DNA from: an uncultured Desulfovibrio sp. | Lineage (GTDB): Bacteria; Desulfobacterota; Desulfovibrionia; Desulfovibrionales; Desulfovibrionaceae | Assembly (NCBI GenBank): GCA_900553145.1 | Contig: USCL01000158.1 | Span: 1 to 8,791, forward strand | Direction of reading: 5' to 3' | DNA: 8,791 bases | Shown: piece after piece, positions 1 to 6,486 of the stretch | How the letters are laid out: each line of letters starts with the position of its first letter | Position numbering within the stretch: the first letter of the stretch is position 1 | Notes under the pieces: generated by a model | What the model was told of the DNA's origin: nothing | Seen by the model: only the letters and a program-made list of their open reading frames with translations | Database searches by the model: none | Position numbers and translations under genes: made by a program

Positions 1-353
1 CCGAGCCCCCACCCGCAAAAACTTTGACTGGTGGGGAGGCGGCGCGGCGGGAGTTCCGTTGTTCGACGCAGGGAAAGCCTTTTGGCACAACTCGGGAATG
101 CCGCTGCGTTCCCGGTTACGCCGGGGTCCGGGGGGCGGCTCGCCCCCCGGACGGGGTCAAGGGGCGGTAGGCCCCTTGCCGCCGGAGGCACCTCCGCAAG
201 GGGGAACGCCTTTTACAGCGGCCTGCGGCACGAGAAAGGGAGCGCACGTCCTGATAAGTGGCTTTTTATCAAGGAAAGGGGCGTGTCTTTCTGCAAAAAA
301 TAATATTCAATAGAGCCGTTCTCCTGCGAAAAAAGCGGGAAAGAGGAAAACCG
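1..353. other. Non-coding leader upstream of murB
   Basis: This 353-nt stretch has no convincing gene. Short open frames run through it on both strands, but they have low-complexity Gly/Pro/Arg-rich translations, lack good ribosome-binding sites and cross the palindromes. It holds a cluster of three hairpins (126-196), an imperfect AT-richer inverted repeat (TGATAA at 252-257 with TTATCA at 266-271), and an A/T-rich stretch (295-311) just upstream of murB where a promoter could lie, although no good -35/-10 pair is visible. An open frame from position 2 continues into the region, so a tail of an upstream gene cannot be fully excluded. Confidence 0.6.
126..196. repeat. Cluster of three GC-rich hairpins (probable dispersed intergenic palindromic element)
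   Basis: Three inverted repeats follow each other directly. The first is a perfect 12-bp stem, GTCCGGGGGGCG at 126-137 with CGCCCCCCGGAC at 141-152, loop GCT. The second is an 8-bp stem, CAAGGGGC at 158-165 with GCCCCTTG at 171-178. The third is CGGAG at 183-187 with CTCCG at 192-196, loop GCAC. Modular palindromes of this style are common between genes in Desulfovibrio-type genomes (recalled, not searched). None is followed by a T-run, so this is better read as a repetitive extragenic palindrome than as a classical terminator. Whether it is repeated elsewhere in the genome cannot be seen here. Confidence 0.6.
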
Positions 354-1244
354 ATGGTACGGATCATTGCGTCGCCGCGCATGGCTTCTTTGACCTCCCT
401 GCACTTGGGGGGCCGCGCGTTGGCGCTCGCCACGTTTGAAAGCGTTGCGGATCTGGAAACGCTGCCTGAGGCGGCGGATCGGATCGGCGGCAGCGTGGCT
501 CTGATCGGCGGTGGGACGAATATCCTCGCCGCTGACGGCGAACTGCCCGTCACGCTTGTCCGGTGCGGCATGGATGAAGCGCCCGCCGTGGTGGGCGAAG
601 ACGGCGGCTTGCGGCTCGTACGGGTCGGCGCTGGCGTAAGGCTGCCCCGCCTGCTGGTCTGGTGCATGAAGCGCGGCCTGTCCGGGCTGGAGGGCATGGC
701 CGGGGTGCCGGGCGACGTGGGCGGCGCGGTGGCCGGGAATGCCGGGGCGCACGGGACGGACATGGGAACGGTGCTGCGCAGCGTTGACGTGTTTTCGCCG
801 GATCGCGGCTTCCGGACGCTGGGGCGCGGGGATGTGCGCTGCGAATACCGCTTTTTCGGGCTGAAGGACGGCGGGAAGCCGTGGTTTGCGATTTCCGGCG
901 TGGTATTGGCGCTGCGCCCGGCGGAACCGGAAACGATCCGCAGGGTCATGCGCGGGAACATCGAACGCAAGCTGCGGGTACAGCCGGTCCGTTCGTGGAG
1001 CGCGGGGTGCGTCTTCAAAAACCCCCCGGATGGGATGTCGGCGGGCAAGCTGCTTGACGAGGCCGGGTTCCGGGGCAAACGGCTCGGGGGCATGTGTTTT
1101 TCCGAGATGCACGCGAATTTTCTGGTCAACGAAGGCAAGGGCAGCGCGGACGCCGCGCTTGAGCTCATCCGGTCGGCGCAGTACGCCGTACAGGAACGGT
1201 TTGGTGTCCAATTGCAGACGGAAGTGAAATTGTGGGTATTCTGA
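354..1244 (+). CDS. murB: UDP-N-acetylenolpyruvoylglucosamine reductase (MurB)
   Basis: This 296-aa flavoenzyme uses NADPH to reduce UDP-GlcNAc-enolpyruvate to UDP-N-acetylmuramate, the second committed step of peptidoglycan precursor synthesis in the cytoplasm. The FAD-binding signature IGGGTNIL lies at residues 51-58, and the Gly-rich segment GVPGDVGGAVAGNAGAHG at about 117-134. CEYRFF at 163-168 supplies the expected active-site arginine (R166), and SAGCVFKNP at 216-224 is the catalytic loop. A terminal TEVKLWVF holds the catalytic glutamate (E290). The usual Ser of the SAGS motif is Cys219 here. The length fits the shorter (type II) MurB class. I chose ATG 354 because AGAGG sits about 7 nt upstream and homology begins soon after; an in-frame upstream ATG at 258 would add an atypical basic extension. 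The stop overlaps ftsQ by 13 nt. murC usually lies just upstream in related clusters but is not in view. Confidence 0.96.
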   Translation: MVRIIASPRMASLTSLHLGGRALALATFESVADLETLPEAADRIGGSVALIGGGTNILAADGELPVTLVRCGMDEAPAVVGEDGGLRLVRVGAGVRLPRLLVWCMKRGLSGLEGMAGVPGDVGGAVAGNAGAHGTDMGTVLRSVDVFSPDRGFRTLGRGDVRCEYRFFGLKDGGKPWFAISGVVLALRPAEPETIRRVMRGNIERKLRVQPVRSWSAGCVFKNPPDGMSAGKLLDEAGFRGKRLGGMCFSEMHANFLVNEGKGSADAALELIRSAQYAVQERFGVQLQTEVKLWVF

Positions 1245-2077
1245 GTTCGTCGAAGCGCAACAACAGGCGTCCCGCCCGCAACAGCTACACCAGCACGCAG
1301 CGGAGCCCTTCTTCGCCGGGAGGCGGATCGTTTTTCACCCATGTGAAGGCGGCCCTCAGCTGGACCCTTGGCCTTGGGATCGGCGCGGCGTTGCTTGTCG
1401 GGCTTGGCGTGGGCGGCCTCCAGCTGCACCGCATGGCGACGACCAGCGATTTTTTCGCCATCAAACGCATTGAAATCCGCGGCACGGCCCATTTCTCGCG
1501 TGAAGAGGTGCTCAAGGCCGCGAACCTCCAGCCGGGTGTCAACAGCCTGACCGTCAATATCGCGGACGTGGAGCAGGGCCTCCGCGACAATCCGTGGGTG
1601 CTGTCCGTGGCTGTGAAGCGCCGCCTGCCGGATGCGTTTGAAATCCGAATCCGGGAGCGCATCCCCGCATTCTGGATGCTCAAGGACGGCGTGCTGTATT
1701 ACGCGGACAACAGGGGGCAGAGCATCGCGCCCGTGAACGTGGGGAACTTCCTGTCTCTGCCGACGCTGGAGATCCTGCCCGGAGGCGAGGAGCTGCTCCC
1801 ACAGATGGACGAGCTCTCCCGCGCGTTTCAGGCGGCGCACCTGCCTGTGAACATGGCCAGCGTTTCCCTGTTCCGGGTGAGCGCGGCCAAGGGGTTTGAG
1901 GTTTTCATCGAGAACAGAAACCTTGTGCTGTGCATTGCCGCCGAGGACTGGGACGCCAATCTCCGCCGGCTGAGTCTGGTGCTTTCCGACTTGGCCCGCC
2001 GCGGCGAGTTGAAGACGGCGCGGGAGGTTTGGGCTGCCGACGGCAACGTCTGGGTCGTAGAACCTGAGAATGTATAA
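1232..2077 (+). CDS. ftsQ: Cell division protein FtsQ
   Basis: FtsQ is a bitopic inner-membrane protein of the divisome that, in model bacteria, links early (FtsA/FtsZ side) and late (FtsB/FtsL/FtsW/FtsI) division proteins. The 281-aa product has a basic, Ser/Pro-rich cytoplasmic tail (1-36), one hydrophobic transmembrane segment (about 41-65), a POTRA domain (about 73-143, beginning FFAIKRIEIRGTAHFS) and the C-terminal FtsQ domain. NPWVLSVAVKRRLPDAFEI at 120-138 is the conserved POTRA end, followed by IRERIPAFW. The start is GTG at 1232, with GGAAG about 7 nt upstream. The next good ATG (residue 68) would remove the membrane anchor, so the GTG is preferred. The 13-nt overlap with murB suggests translational coupling and one transcript. 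Confidence 0.93.
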   Translation: MGILSSSKRNNRRPARNSYTSTQRSPSSPGGGSFFTHVKAALSWTLGLGIGAALLVGLGVGGLQLHRMATTSDFFAIKRIEIRGTAHFSREEVLKAANLQPGVNSLTVNIADVEQGLRDNPWVLSVAVKRRLPDAFEIRIRERIPAFWMLKDGVLYYADNRGQSIAPVNVGNFLSLPTLEILPGGEELLPQMDELSRAFQAAHLPVNMASVSLFRVSAAKGFEVFIENRNLVLCIAAEDWDANLRRLSLVLSDLARRGELKTAREVWAADGNVWVVEPENV

Positions 2078-2162
2078 GAGCGAGTAGCGGTTTTTTCTAG
2101 ACTTTTTGCGGAAAATATGCTGTATCCGGGGTATTCAGACTGTGAAACAGGGCGGAAAAAAA

Positions 2163-2273
2163 CACCCTTGTTCCGGCTCAGAACAGCAGCGATGAGCAGG
2201 GTGACGCCGCAGCGCCTCCCGAAATGATGGATTCGGGTCTGATTTTGCGTGATCGGGATGTTGTAATATCCCG
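2163..2273 (+). promoter_or_regulatory. Structured leader in the ftsQ-ftsA gap
   Basis: The 229-nt gap is long for this otherwise tight cluster. It contains a nested inverted repeat, CACCCT (2163-2168) with AGGGTG (2198-2203), enclosing TGTTC (2169-2173) with GAACA (2181-2185). A second hairpin, CGGGATGT (2254-2261) with ATATCCCG (2266-2273), has loop TGTA and one G-T pair, and ends 33 nt before the ftsA ATG. Upstream, 2091-2126 is AT-rich and could hold an internal promoter, but I see no convincing -35/-10 pair. The role in ftsA expression is inference only. Confidence 0.3.
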
Positions 2274-2306
2274 ACATGCATTGCGAAACGCGCCAAGGAG
2301 TAGCGC

Positions 2307-3539
2307 ATGTCCAAATCTGAATTGATAGTCGGCCTTGATATTGGCACCACCAAGATTTGTGCGGTGGTGGGCGAACCCTCCGAAAACGGCGGGATGGATA
2401 TTGTCGGTATCGGCACGAGTCCGTCCACCGGGTTGCGGAAGGGGGTCGTGGTCAATATCGAGCAGACGGTGCAATCCATCAAGCGGGCGCTTGAAGAAGC
2501 CGAACTGATGGCCGGATGTGAAATCCGCTCCGTGTATGCTGGCATTGCCGGCAGCCATATCAAGGGCTTCAACAGCCACGGCGTCATTGCCGTCAAGGGC
2601 GGCGAAGTCTCGCCCCGCGACATCGAGCGCGCGCTGGATGCGGCCAAGGCGGTCGCCATCCCGCTGGACCGCGAGGTGATCCACATCCTGCCTCAGGAAT
2701 ACATCGTCGACGATCAGCGCGGCATCGCCGACCCGATGGGCATGGCCGGCGTGCGTCTGGAAGTGAAGGTCCACATCGTGACCGGTGCGGTCACTTCCGC
2801 CCAGAACATCGTGCGCTCCTGCCATAAGAGCGGGCTCGACGTGTCGGACATCGTGCTGGAATCCCTCGCCTCGGCCAAGGCCGTGCTCACCGAGGAGGAA
2901 CGCGAGATCGGCGTGGCCCTCATCGACCTCGGCGGCGGGACCTGCGACATCGCCATTTTCGCCAACGATTCCATCAAGCACACGGGCGTGCTGGCGCTTG
3001 GCGGGCAAAACCTGACCAACGACATCGCGTTCGGCCTCCGCACGCCTATGGCGGCGGCTGAAAAGATCAAGATCAAGCACGGTGCGGCCATTGCCGAAAT
3101 GGTGCGCCCCGATGAGTATATCGAAGTGCCCAGTGTGGGCGGGCGGGAACCTCGCCGCCTGTCGCGTCAGGTGCTGGCGGAAATCTGTGAACCCCGCATG
3201 GAGGAAATCCTCACGCTCCTCGATCAGGAGCTGGTGCGTTCCGGCCTCAAGAACATGATCGGCGCGGGCGTGGTGCTCACGGGTGGGACGGCCCTCATTC
3301 AGGGCTGCCAGGAGCTCGGCGAACAAGTCTTCAACCTGCCTACGCGCATCGGGTATCCCCGTAATGTGGGCGGGCTCAAAGATATGGTGAACAGTCCCAA
3401 GTTTGCCACGGCCATGGGCCTGCTCCGCTTTGGCGCGGAGAAGGAAGGCATGGAGCAGAAATTCCGCATCCGGAGCGACGGGAACGTGTTCAATTCGATC
3501 CTTTCGCGCATGAAAAAGTGGTTTTCCGAAATTTCCTGA
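2307..3539 (+). CDS. ftsA: Cell division protein FtsA
   Basis: FtsA is an actin-fold ATPase that polymerises on the inner membrane, binds the C-terminal peptide of FtsZ and recruits later division proteins. The 410-aa product shows the phosphate-1 motif GLDIGTTKICAVVG (9-22), the FtsA-specific SHS2/1C subdomain (about 84-160), the phosphate-2 motif IDLGGGTCDIAIF (206-218) and the adenosine motif VVLTGGTALIQG (322-333). The C-terminal NSILSRMKKWFSEIS (396-410) fits the amphipathic membrane-targeting helix. Length is normal for the family. The ATG at 2307 has a strong AAGGAG site 6 nt upstream. It follows ftsQ after 229 nt and precedes ftsZ by 41 nt, the usual order for partners needed in a fixed ratio. 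Confidence 0.97.
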   Translation: MSKSELIVGLDIGTTKICAVVGEPSENGGMDIVGIGTSPSTGLRKGVVVNIEQTVQSIKRALEEAELMAGCEIRSVYAGIAGSHIKGFNSHGVIAVKGGEVSPRDIERALDAAKAVAIPLDREVIHILPQEYIVDDQRGIADPMGMAGVRLEVKVHIVTGAVTSAQNIVRSCHKSGLDVSDIVLESLASAKAVLTEEEREIGVALIDLGGGTCDIAIFANDSIKHTGVLALGGQNLTNDIAFGLRTPMAAAEKIKIKHGAAIAEMVRPDEYIEVPSVGGREPRRLSRQVLAEICEPRMEEILTLLDQELVRSGLKNMIGAGVVLTGGTALIQGCQELGEQVFNLPTRIGYPRNVGGLKDMVNSPKFATAMGLLRFGAEKEGMEQKFRIRSDGNVFNSILSRMKKWFSEIS

Positions 3540-3580
3540 CGTCTGGGCGGTCAGTACGTTGTTCTTTTTGAGGAGGAGCT

Positions 3581-4867
3581 ATGATGGATATGCAGTTTGA
3601 AGCGGATACCCCCCCCGCGAATATAAAGGTCATCGGTGTCGGCGGTGGCGGCGGCAACGCCGTGCAGAACATGATCATGGCGGGCCTGAAGGGCGTTACC
3701 TTCATCTGCGCCAATACGGATGCGCAGGCTCTGCTTCGCTCCAAGGCCGAAATCAAGCTCCAGATCGGCGAAAAGCTGACCAAAGGGCTTGGGGCCGGGG
3801 CCGATCCCAACGTGGGCCGCGATGCGGCGCAGGAAAGCATCGGCGCGATCAAGGATGCCATCGGCGATGCCGATATGGTCTTTGTGACCGCGGGCATGGG
3901 CGGCGGCACCGGGACGGGCGCGGCCCCCATCGGGGCGCAGGCCGCCCGTGAGCTTGGCGCCCTGACGGTGGGCGTCGTGACCAAGCCGTTCCTGTTCGAG
4001 GGCACGAAACGCGCCCGCGCCGCGGAGCAGGGCATTGCCGAGCTCCGCGAGAACGTGGACAGCCTGATCACGATCCCGAACAACCGCCTGCTCACCATCG
4101 CGCCCAAGAAGGCGAAGCTCAGCGACATGCTGAAGTGCGCCGACGATGTGCTGCACCGGGCTGTCCGGGGCATTTCCGACCTCATCACCGTCCCCGGCCT
4201 CATCAACGTGGACTTTGCCGACGTGCGCACGGTCATGAGCGTTTCCGGTCTGGCCATGATGGGTGCCGGTATCGCCATAGGCGAAGGCCGGGCCATCGAA
4301 GCCGCCCGCAAGGCCATCACCAGCCCGCTGCTGGAGGACGTGTCCATTGCCGGGGCCAAGGCGGTGCTCATCAACATCACGGCCAACGAAGACCTGCTGT
4401 TCGAAGAGTTCAACGACGCGTCCGCCTACATCAATGATGCGCTCGGCGAAGCCGATACCAACATCATCATCGGTTGCGCCACCGACGAGAACGCCGGGGA
4501 CGAGATCCGCATCACCGTCATTGCCACGGGCATCGAAGGCAACTCCGCGCCGAAAGTCGTGCAGGGCGGGCAGGCCAATGTGGCTACCGTCCGTCCCCAG
4601 CAGCGCCCGGCTCAGCAGCCGCAGCATGTTTCCCATTCCGGGCTGAATTACCAGAAACAGGCCCTTGCCGAGGAGCACGCCATGCCGCGCATGCGTATGC
4701 CCCGCACGGTCGGCAATTTCTCGGATGAGGAGCGTATTGTGCCCACGTTCCTGCGGGATCGCGATCAGCTTTCCAAGCAGACGACGCACAACCCCGGCCG
4801 CGAGGAGTTCATCTTCGAGGAAGAGGAAATCGAGCTGCCCACGTTTATCCGCAAACAGGCAAATTAA
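3581..4867 (+). CDS. ftsZ: Cell division protein FtsZ
   Basis: FtsZ is the tubulin-like GTPase that assembles the cytokinetic ring. In the 428-aa product, IKVIGVGGGGGNAV (15-28) opens the GTP-binding fold. The tubulin signature GGGTGTG lies at 107-113 and the T7 catalytic loop NVDFAD at 209-214. The globular core ends near residue 320. A Gln/Pro-rich linker (about 325-380) leads to an acidic stretch and the conserved C-terminal peptide ELPTFIRKQAN (418-428), which binds FtsA and other partners. A similar IVPTFLR lies at 386-392. Two ATGs in a row (3581 and 3584) are possible starts. AGGAGG at 3571-3576 sits 4 nt from the first and 7 nt from the second, so the second may be used. A strong hairpin terminator follows at 4939. 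Confidence 0.98.
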   Translation: MMDMQFEADTPPANIKVIGVGGGGGNAVQNMIMAGLKGVTFICANTDAQALLRSKAEIKLQIGEKLTKGLGAGADPNVGRDAAQESIGAIKDAIGDADMVFVTAGMGGGTGTGAAPIGAQAARELGALTVGVVTKPFLFEGTKRARAAEQGIAELRENVDSLITIPNNRLLTIAPKKAKLSDMLKCADDVLHRAVRGISDLITVPGLINVDFADVRTVMSVSGLAMMGAGIAIGEGRAIEAARKAITSPLLEDVSIAGAKAVLINITANEDLLFEEFNDASAYINDALGEADTNIIIGCATDENAGDEIRITVIATGIEGNSAPKVVQGGQANVATVRPQQRPAQQPQHVSHSGLNYQKQALAEEHAMPRMRMPRTVGNFSDEERIVPTFLRDRDQLSKQTTHNPGREEFIFEEEEIELPTFIRKQAN

Positions 4868-4938
4868 TCCCGGGCAGGCGGGACGCCGTTTCCCGCTGGC
4901 TGGCATTGCAGACGGCAGATCCCATCAGGCTCTTTCAA

Positions 4939-4967
4939 AGAGGCCCTTTCCCGTGGAGAGGGCCTCT
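4939..4967 (+). terminator. Hairpin terminator after ftsZ
   Basis: AGAGGCCCTTTCC (4939-4951) pairs with GGAGAGGGCCTCT (4955-4967) over 13 bp with one G-T pair and a 3-nt loop (CGT). It is followed by a modest T-containing tail, CGTCGTTT. It starts 71 nt after the ftsZ stop and probably ends the murB-ftsQAZ transcript. The weak T-tract keeps this short of certain. Confidence 0.72.
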
Positions 4968-5074
4968 CGTCGTTTCGATCTTCCGGAGGGTGGGATGGAA
5001 AAGGTGCTTGCGCGCATGGTGCGGCCATCCCGTCTGAGTGTCCCTTGCAGATACCGCAAGGAAACGGACGGGAA

Positions 5075-5100
5075 GCGTCGGCCTGTTGAGGCGTCGGCCT
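5075..5100. repeat. 10-bp direct repeat
   Basis: GCGTCGGCCT occurs at 5075-5084 and again at 5091-5100, separated by 6 nt (GTTGAG), giving a 16-nt period. It lies in the non-coding region upstream of the lipoprotein gene. The spacing is not one I can tie to a known regulator, and in GC-rich DNA it may be chance. Confidence 0.35.
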
Positions 5101-5215
5101 TTGGGGGAAAGGGCGTGTCCCCTTCCGGCAGCCCGAAAAAAAGAGTGGCGCTTCGGAACGTTCAGGCGTATTTATCAGGAATCAGATCTCATAATGTATT
5201 CTTTCGGAGATCCCC

Positions 5216-5953
5216 ATGAAAACAATCCGTTTTTTTCTGTTGTGGTGCATGGTTGCGGCGCTTGCCGCATGTACGCCGTTCTACCGCGGCTTTGAAGGCT
5301 CGACATTGGTTTCCCCGGCCCGGCCGGATGTTTCCGTCGGAGTCACGGACATGCCGATGATCGCGCACGGCAAGCTGGCCCCGTTCCTGAACACGGATCA
5401 AGGCTACCAGTTCCCGGAAACCTTCGTTTCCGTATACGGGACGGATGCCGGGTCTCCCATGGCCATTGTGGCCCTTTCCTTTGTGCCCAGCAATGCTTGG
5501 GAATGGGACCCGCTGTCCTTCAGCGGGCCTATGGCTCAGCAGAACATGGGGACCGAGTTCGGCGGCGAGAGTTTCTACGGGAGCGTCCGCATCGTCAACG
5601 GAGCCAAGGATCCTTTTGCGCCCCTGTTCGCGCCCGAGGATCAGTGGGCTTCCCTTGACTGGCTGGTGCAGCGTTTCGCGTGCCTGAACGATTTCAGGCG
5701 GTCCAAGCTTGTCCTCGAATACCGTGAACCGCTCCCCGCGTCGCTCAAGGGCGTTTCCGAAGTGCCGGTATACAATGAGGCGGTGCAGGCGTTCCGCGAA
5801 CGTGCGGCCAAGGTATTCCGCGTCCAGTATGGGGAGGCTCCTCTGCCCAAGGACGAGGCCCCGTATATCAAGACGCTCAATGCCCGGTATATGGGGAACT
5901 TCCTCGGCAGCATGTCCGTGAAGGAACCCCTGTTCCCCAATTACTCGGATTGA
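5216..5953 (+). CDS. Uncharacterised predicted lipoprotein (possibly DUF4851-like)
   Basis: I do not recognise a function. The 245-aa product begins with a classic type II signal: MKTIRFF, a hydrophobic core, then lipobox LAAC with the lipid-modified cysteine at residue 19. Thr follows the Cys, so inner-membrane retention by an Asp+2 rule is not expected. No other transmembrane segment is visible. The mature part is aromatic-rich with a short helical region near 188-205 and ends in EPLFPNYSD. Size and setting recall the Desulfovibrio-type lipoproteins grouped as DUF4851, but that link is from memory. The ATG at 5216 has GGAGA 5 nt upstream. It is separated from ftsZ by a terminator, so it is probably its own transcription unit, and a division role should not be assumed from position alone. 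Confidence 0.87.
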   Translation: MKTIRFFLLWCMVAALAACTPFYRGFEGSTLVSPARPDVSVGVTDMPMIAHGKLAPFLNTDQGYQFPETFVSVYGTDAGSPMAIVALSFVPSNAWEWDPLSFSGPMAQQNMGTEFGGESFYGSVRIVNGAKDPFAPLFAPEDQWASLDWLVQRFACLNDFRRSKLVLEYREPLPASLKGVSEVPVYNEAVQAFRERAAKVFRVQYGEAPLPKDEAPYIKTLNARYMGNFLGSMSVKEPLFPNYSD

Positions 5954-5971
5954 TGGGGCCTGTTTTCCAGA

Positions 5972-5995
5972 GGGGCTTGCAGATCCAGAAGCCCC
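5972..5995 (+). terminator. Possible terminator hairpin after the lipoprotein gene
   Basis: GGGGCTT (5972-5978) pairs with AAGCCCC (5989-5995) over 7 bp with a 10-nt loop, 18 nt after the stop codon. No T-run follows directly (ATGCAGG), so it is a weak candidate. An alternative pairing of TGGGGC (5954-5959) with GCCCCA (5991-5996) competes with it. Confidence 0.35.
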
Positions 5996-6017
5996 ATGCA
6001 GGCTGGCCTTTCAGTTG

Positions 6018-6059
6018 AAAAAAAGCGGCCGGAGCCGGGATATCCGGTTCCGTGCCGCT
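6018..6059 (-). terminator. Rho-independent terminator, minus strand
   Basis: AGCGGC plus CGGAGCCGG (6024-6038) pairs with CCGGTTCCG (6044-6052) and GCCGCT (6054-6059). This makes a 15-bp stem with a single bulged T at 6053, one G-T pair and a 5-nt loop. On the minus strand the stem is followed by seven T (the A-run 6018-6024 on +, the innermost base pairing). This orientation fits termination of the Trm112-like gene, whose stop lies about 118 nt upstream on that strand. It would also block readthrough toward the lipoprotein gene. Confidence 0.78.
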
Positions 6060-6142
6060 GCGGATGCTTAGGCTGTGCGGGCAGGATGCAGAAAGCTCGC
6101 GGGACATCCCTGAGCCGGGCGTATCGTTGTTTTTTGATAAAG

Positions 6143-6171
6143 GAAAAGCATGTCCGAGGGGCATGCTTTTC
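6143..6171. terminator. Possible bidirectional hairpin between convergent genes
   Basis: GAAAAGCATG (6143-6152) pairs with CATGCTTTTC (6162-6171). The stem can extend to 13 bp with TCC/GGG (one T-G pair) around a 3-nt loop. The arms end in A4 and T4 runs, so it could act on either strand, but the T-tracts are short and lie within the stem. It lies 6 nt beyond the stop of the Trm112-like gene, making it a likely first terminator for that gene ahead of the stronger one at 6018-6059. Confidence 0.5.
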
Positions 6172-6176
6172 TCATC

Positions 6177-6383
6177 TCAGCGGGATTGTTTCTTGCGTTG
6201 TCCGCGCTCCCAGTCATCCTTGCGGATGGCTTCTTCTTGAAGCATGATGGGGATATTGTCGCGCACAGGAAAAACCAGACCGCAGGCCGGGCATTCCAGT
6301 CCGCTTTCGTTGTCCACAGGTTCCAGCTCTCCCCGGCACACGGGGCAGGCGAGCAGGGCAAGCAGTTCGGGATTCAGAGCCAT
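6177..6383 (-). CDS. Trm112/YcaR-family small zinc-ribbon protein
   Basis: This 68-aa protein has the Trm112 pattern: LLACPVC (C13, C16) and LECPACG (C31, C34) form a zinc-binding knuckle, followed by the conserved FPVRDNIPIML. The C-terminus is charged. In eukaryotes and archaea, Trm112 activates methyltransferases; bacterial YcaR-type members are mostly uncharacterised and often sit near lipid A or Kdo genes, which are absent here. The minus-strand frame is open to 6488, but ATG at 6383 is the better start: AAGGAG lies 7 nt upstream and homology to the family begins at once. It converges with the lipoprotein gene and diverges from the PHP gene, so it is probably monocistronic. Confidence 0.9.
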   Translation of the reverse strand: MALNPELLALLACPVCRGELEPVDNESGLECPACGLVFPVRDNIPIMLQEEAIRKDDWERGQRKKQSR

Positions 6384-6451
6384 GAAGCGTCTCCTTGGCG
6401 CAGTGTTGACGTATGAATGAAGAGTGTAACGCCTTCCGTTGCGGAGGACAA

Positions 6452-6472
6452 GCCGCCTTCCGGCAGGGCGGC
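6452..6472 (+). promoter_or_regulatory. Hairpin abutting the PHP gene ribosome-binding site
   Basis: GCCGCCTT (6452-6459) pairs with AGGGCGGC (6465-6472) over 8 bp with one T-G pair and loop CCGGC. The AGGAG ribosome-binding site (6477-6481) starts 4 nt after the stem. A second imperfect stem lies just upstream (CCTTCCG at 6432-6438 with CGGAGG at 6442-6447). The location could influence translation of the PHP gene, but this is inferred from position only. Confidence 0.3.
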
Positions 6473-6486
6473 GATGAGGAGAAAGC

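Larger units (their letters stand above)
4868..5215. other. 348-nt intergenic region between ftsZ and the lipoprotein gene
   Basis: I see no gene here; the open frames crossing it are out-of-frame continuations of ftsZ or start without a ribosome-binding site. It holds the ftsZ terminator hairpin (4939-4967), a 7-bp inverted repeat (GGGATGG at 4992-4998 with CCATCCC at 5025-5031), a small hairpin (CCTTGC at 5043-5048 with GCAAGG at 5056-5061), a 10-bp direct repeat (5075-5100), and an imperfect hairpin GGAAAGGG/CCCCTTCC (5106-5126). CATAAT at 5190-5195 resembles a -10 box for the next gene, but there is no matching -35. Confidence 0.6.

Noticed and set aside
83..101. Possible sigma-54 promoter (TGGCAC followed by ATGC)
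   Set aside because: The GG-to-GC spacing is 4 nt too long for the -24/-12 consensus.
213..1840. Long minus-strand open frames over murB and ftsQ
   Set aside because: Low-complexity Ala/Pro/Arg translations antisense to clear genes.
2178..3326. 382-codon minus-strand open frame over ftsA
   Set aside because: Antisense shadow of ftsA caused by codon bias; no family motifs.
3551..4906. 451-codon open frame on the minus strand, longer than ftsZ
   Set aside because: It is the antisense shadow of ftsZ in GC-rich DNA. Its translation is His/Asp/Gly-rich with no recognisable domain, whereas the + strand has all FtsZ motifs.
4665..5219. 184-codon + strand frame crossing the end of ftsZ
   Set aside because: Out-of-frame with ftsZ and runs through the terminator; Arg/Ser-rich translation without motifs.
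6150..6416. 88-codon + strand frame with a hydrophobic start
   Set aside because: Antisense to the Trm112-like gene, whose Cys motifs and ribosome-binding site are convincing; it starts inside a terminator hairpin.
6406..6430. TTGACG and TGTAAC as a -35/-10 pair for the PHP gene
   Set aside because: The spacer is only 13 nt, too short for a sigma-70 promoter.
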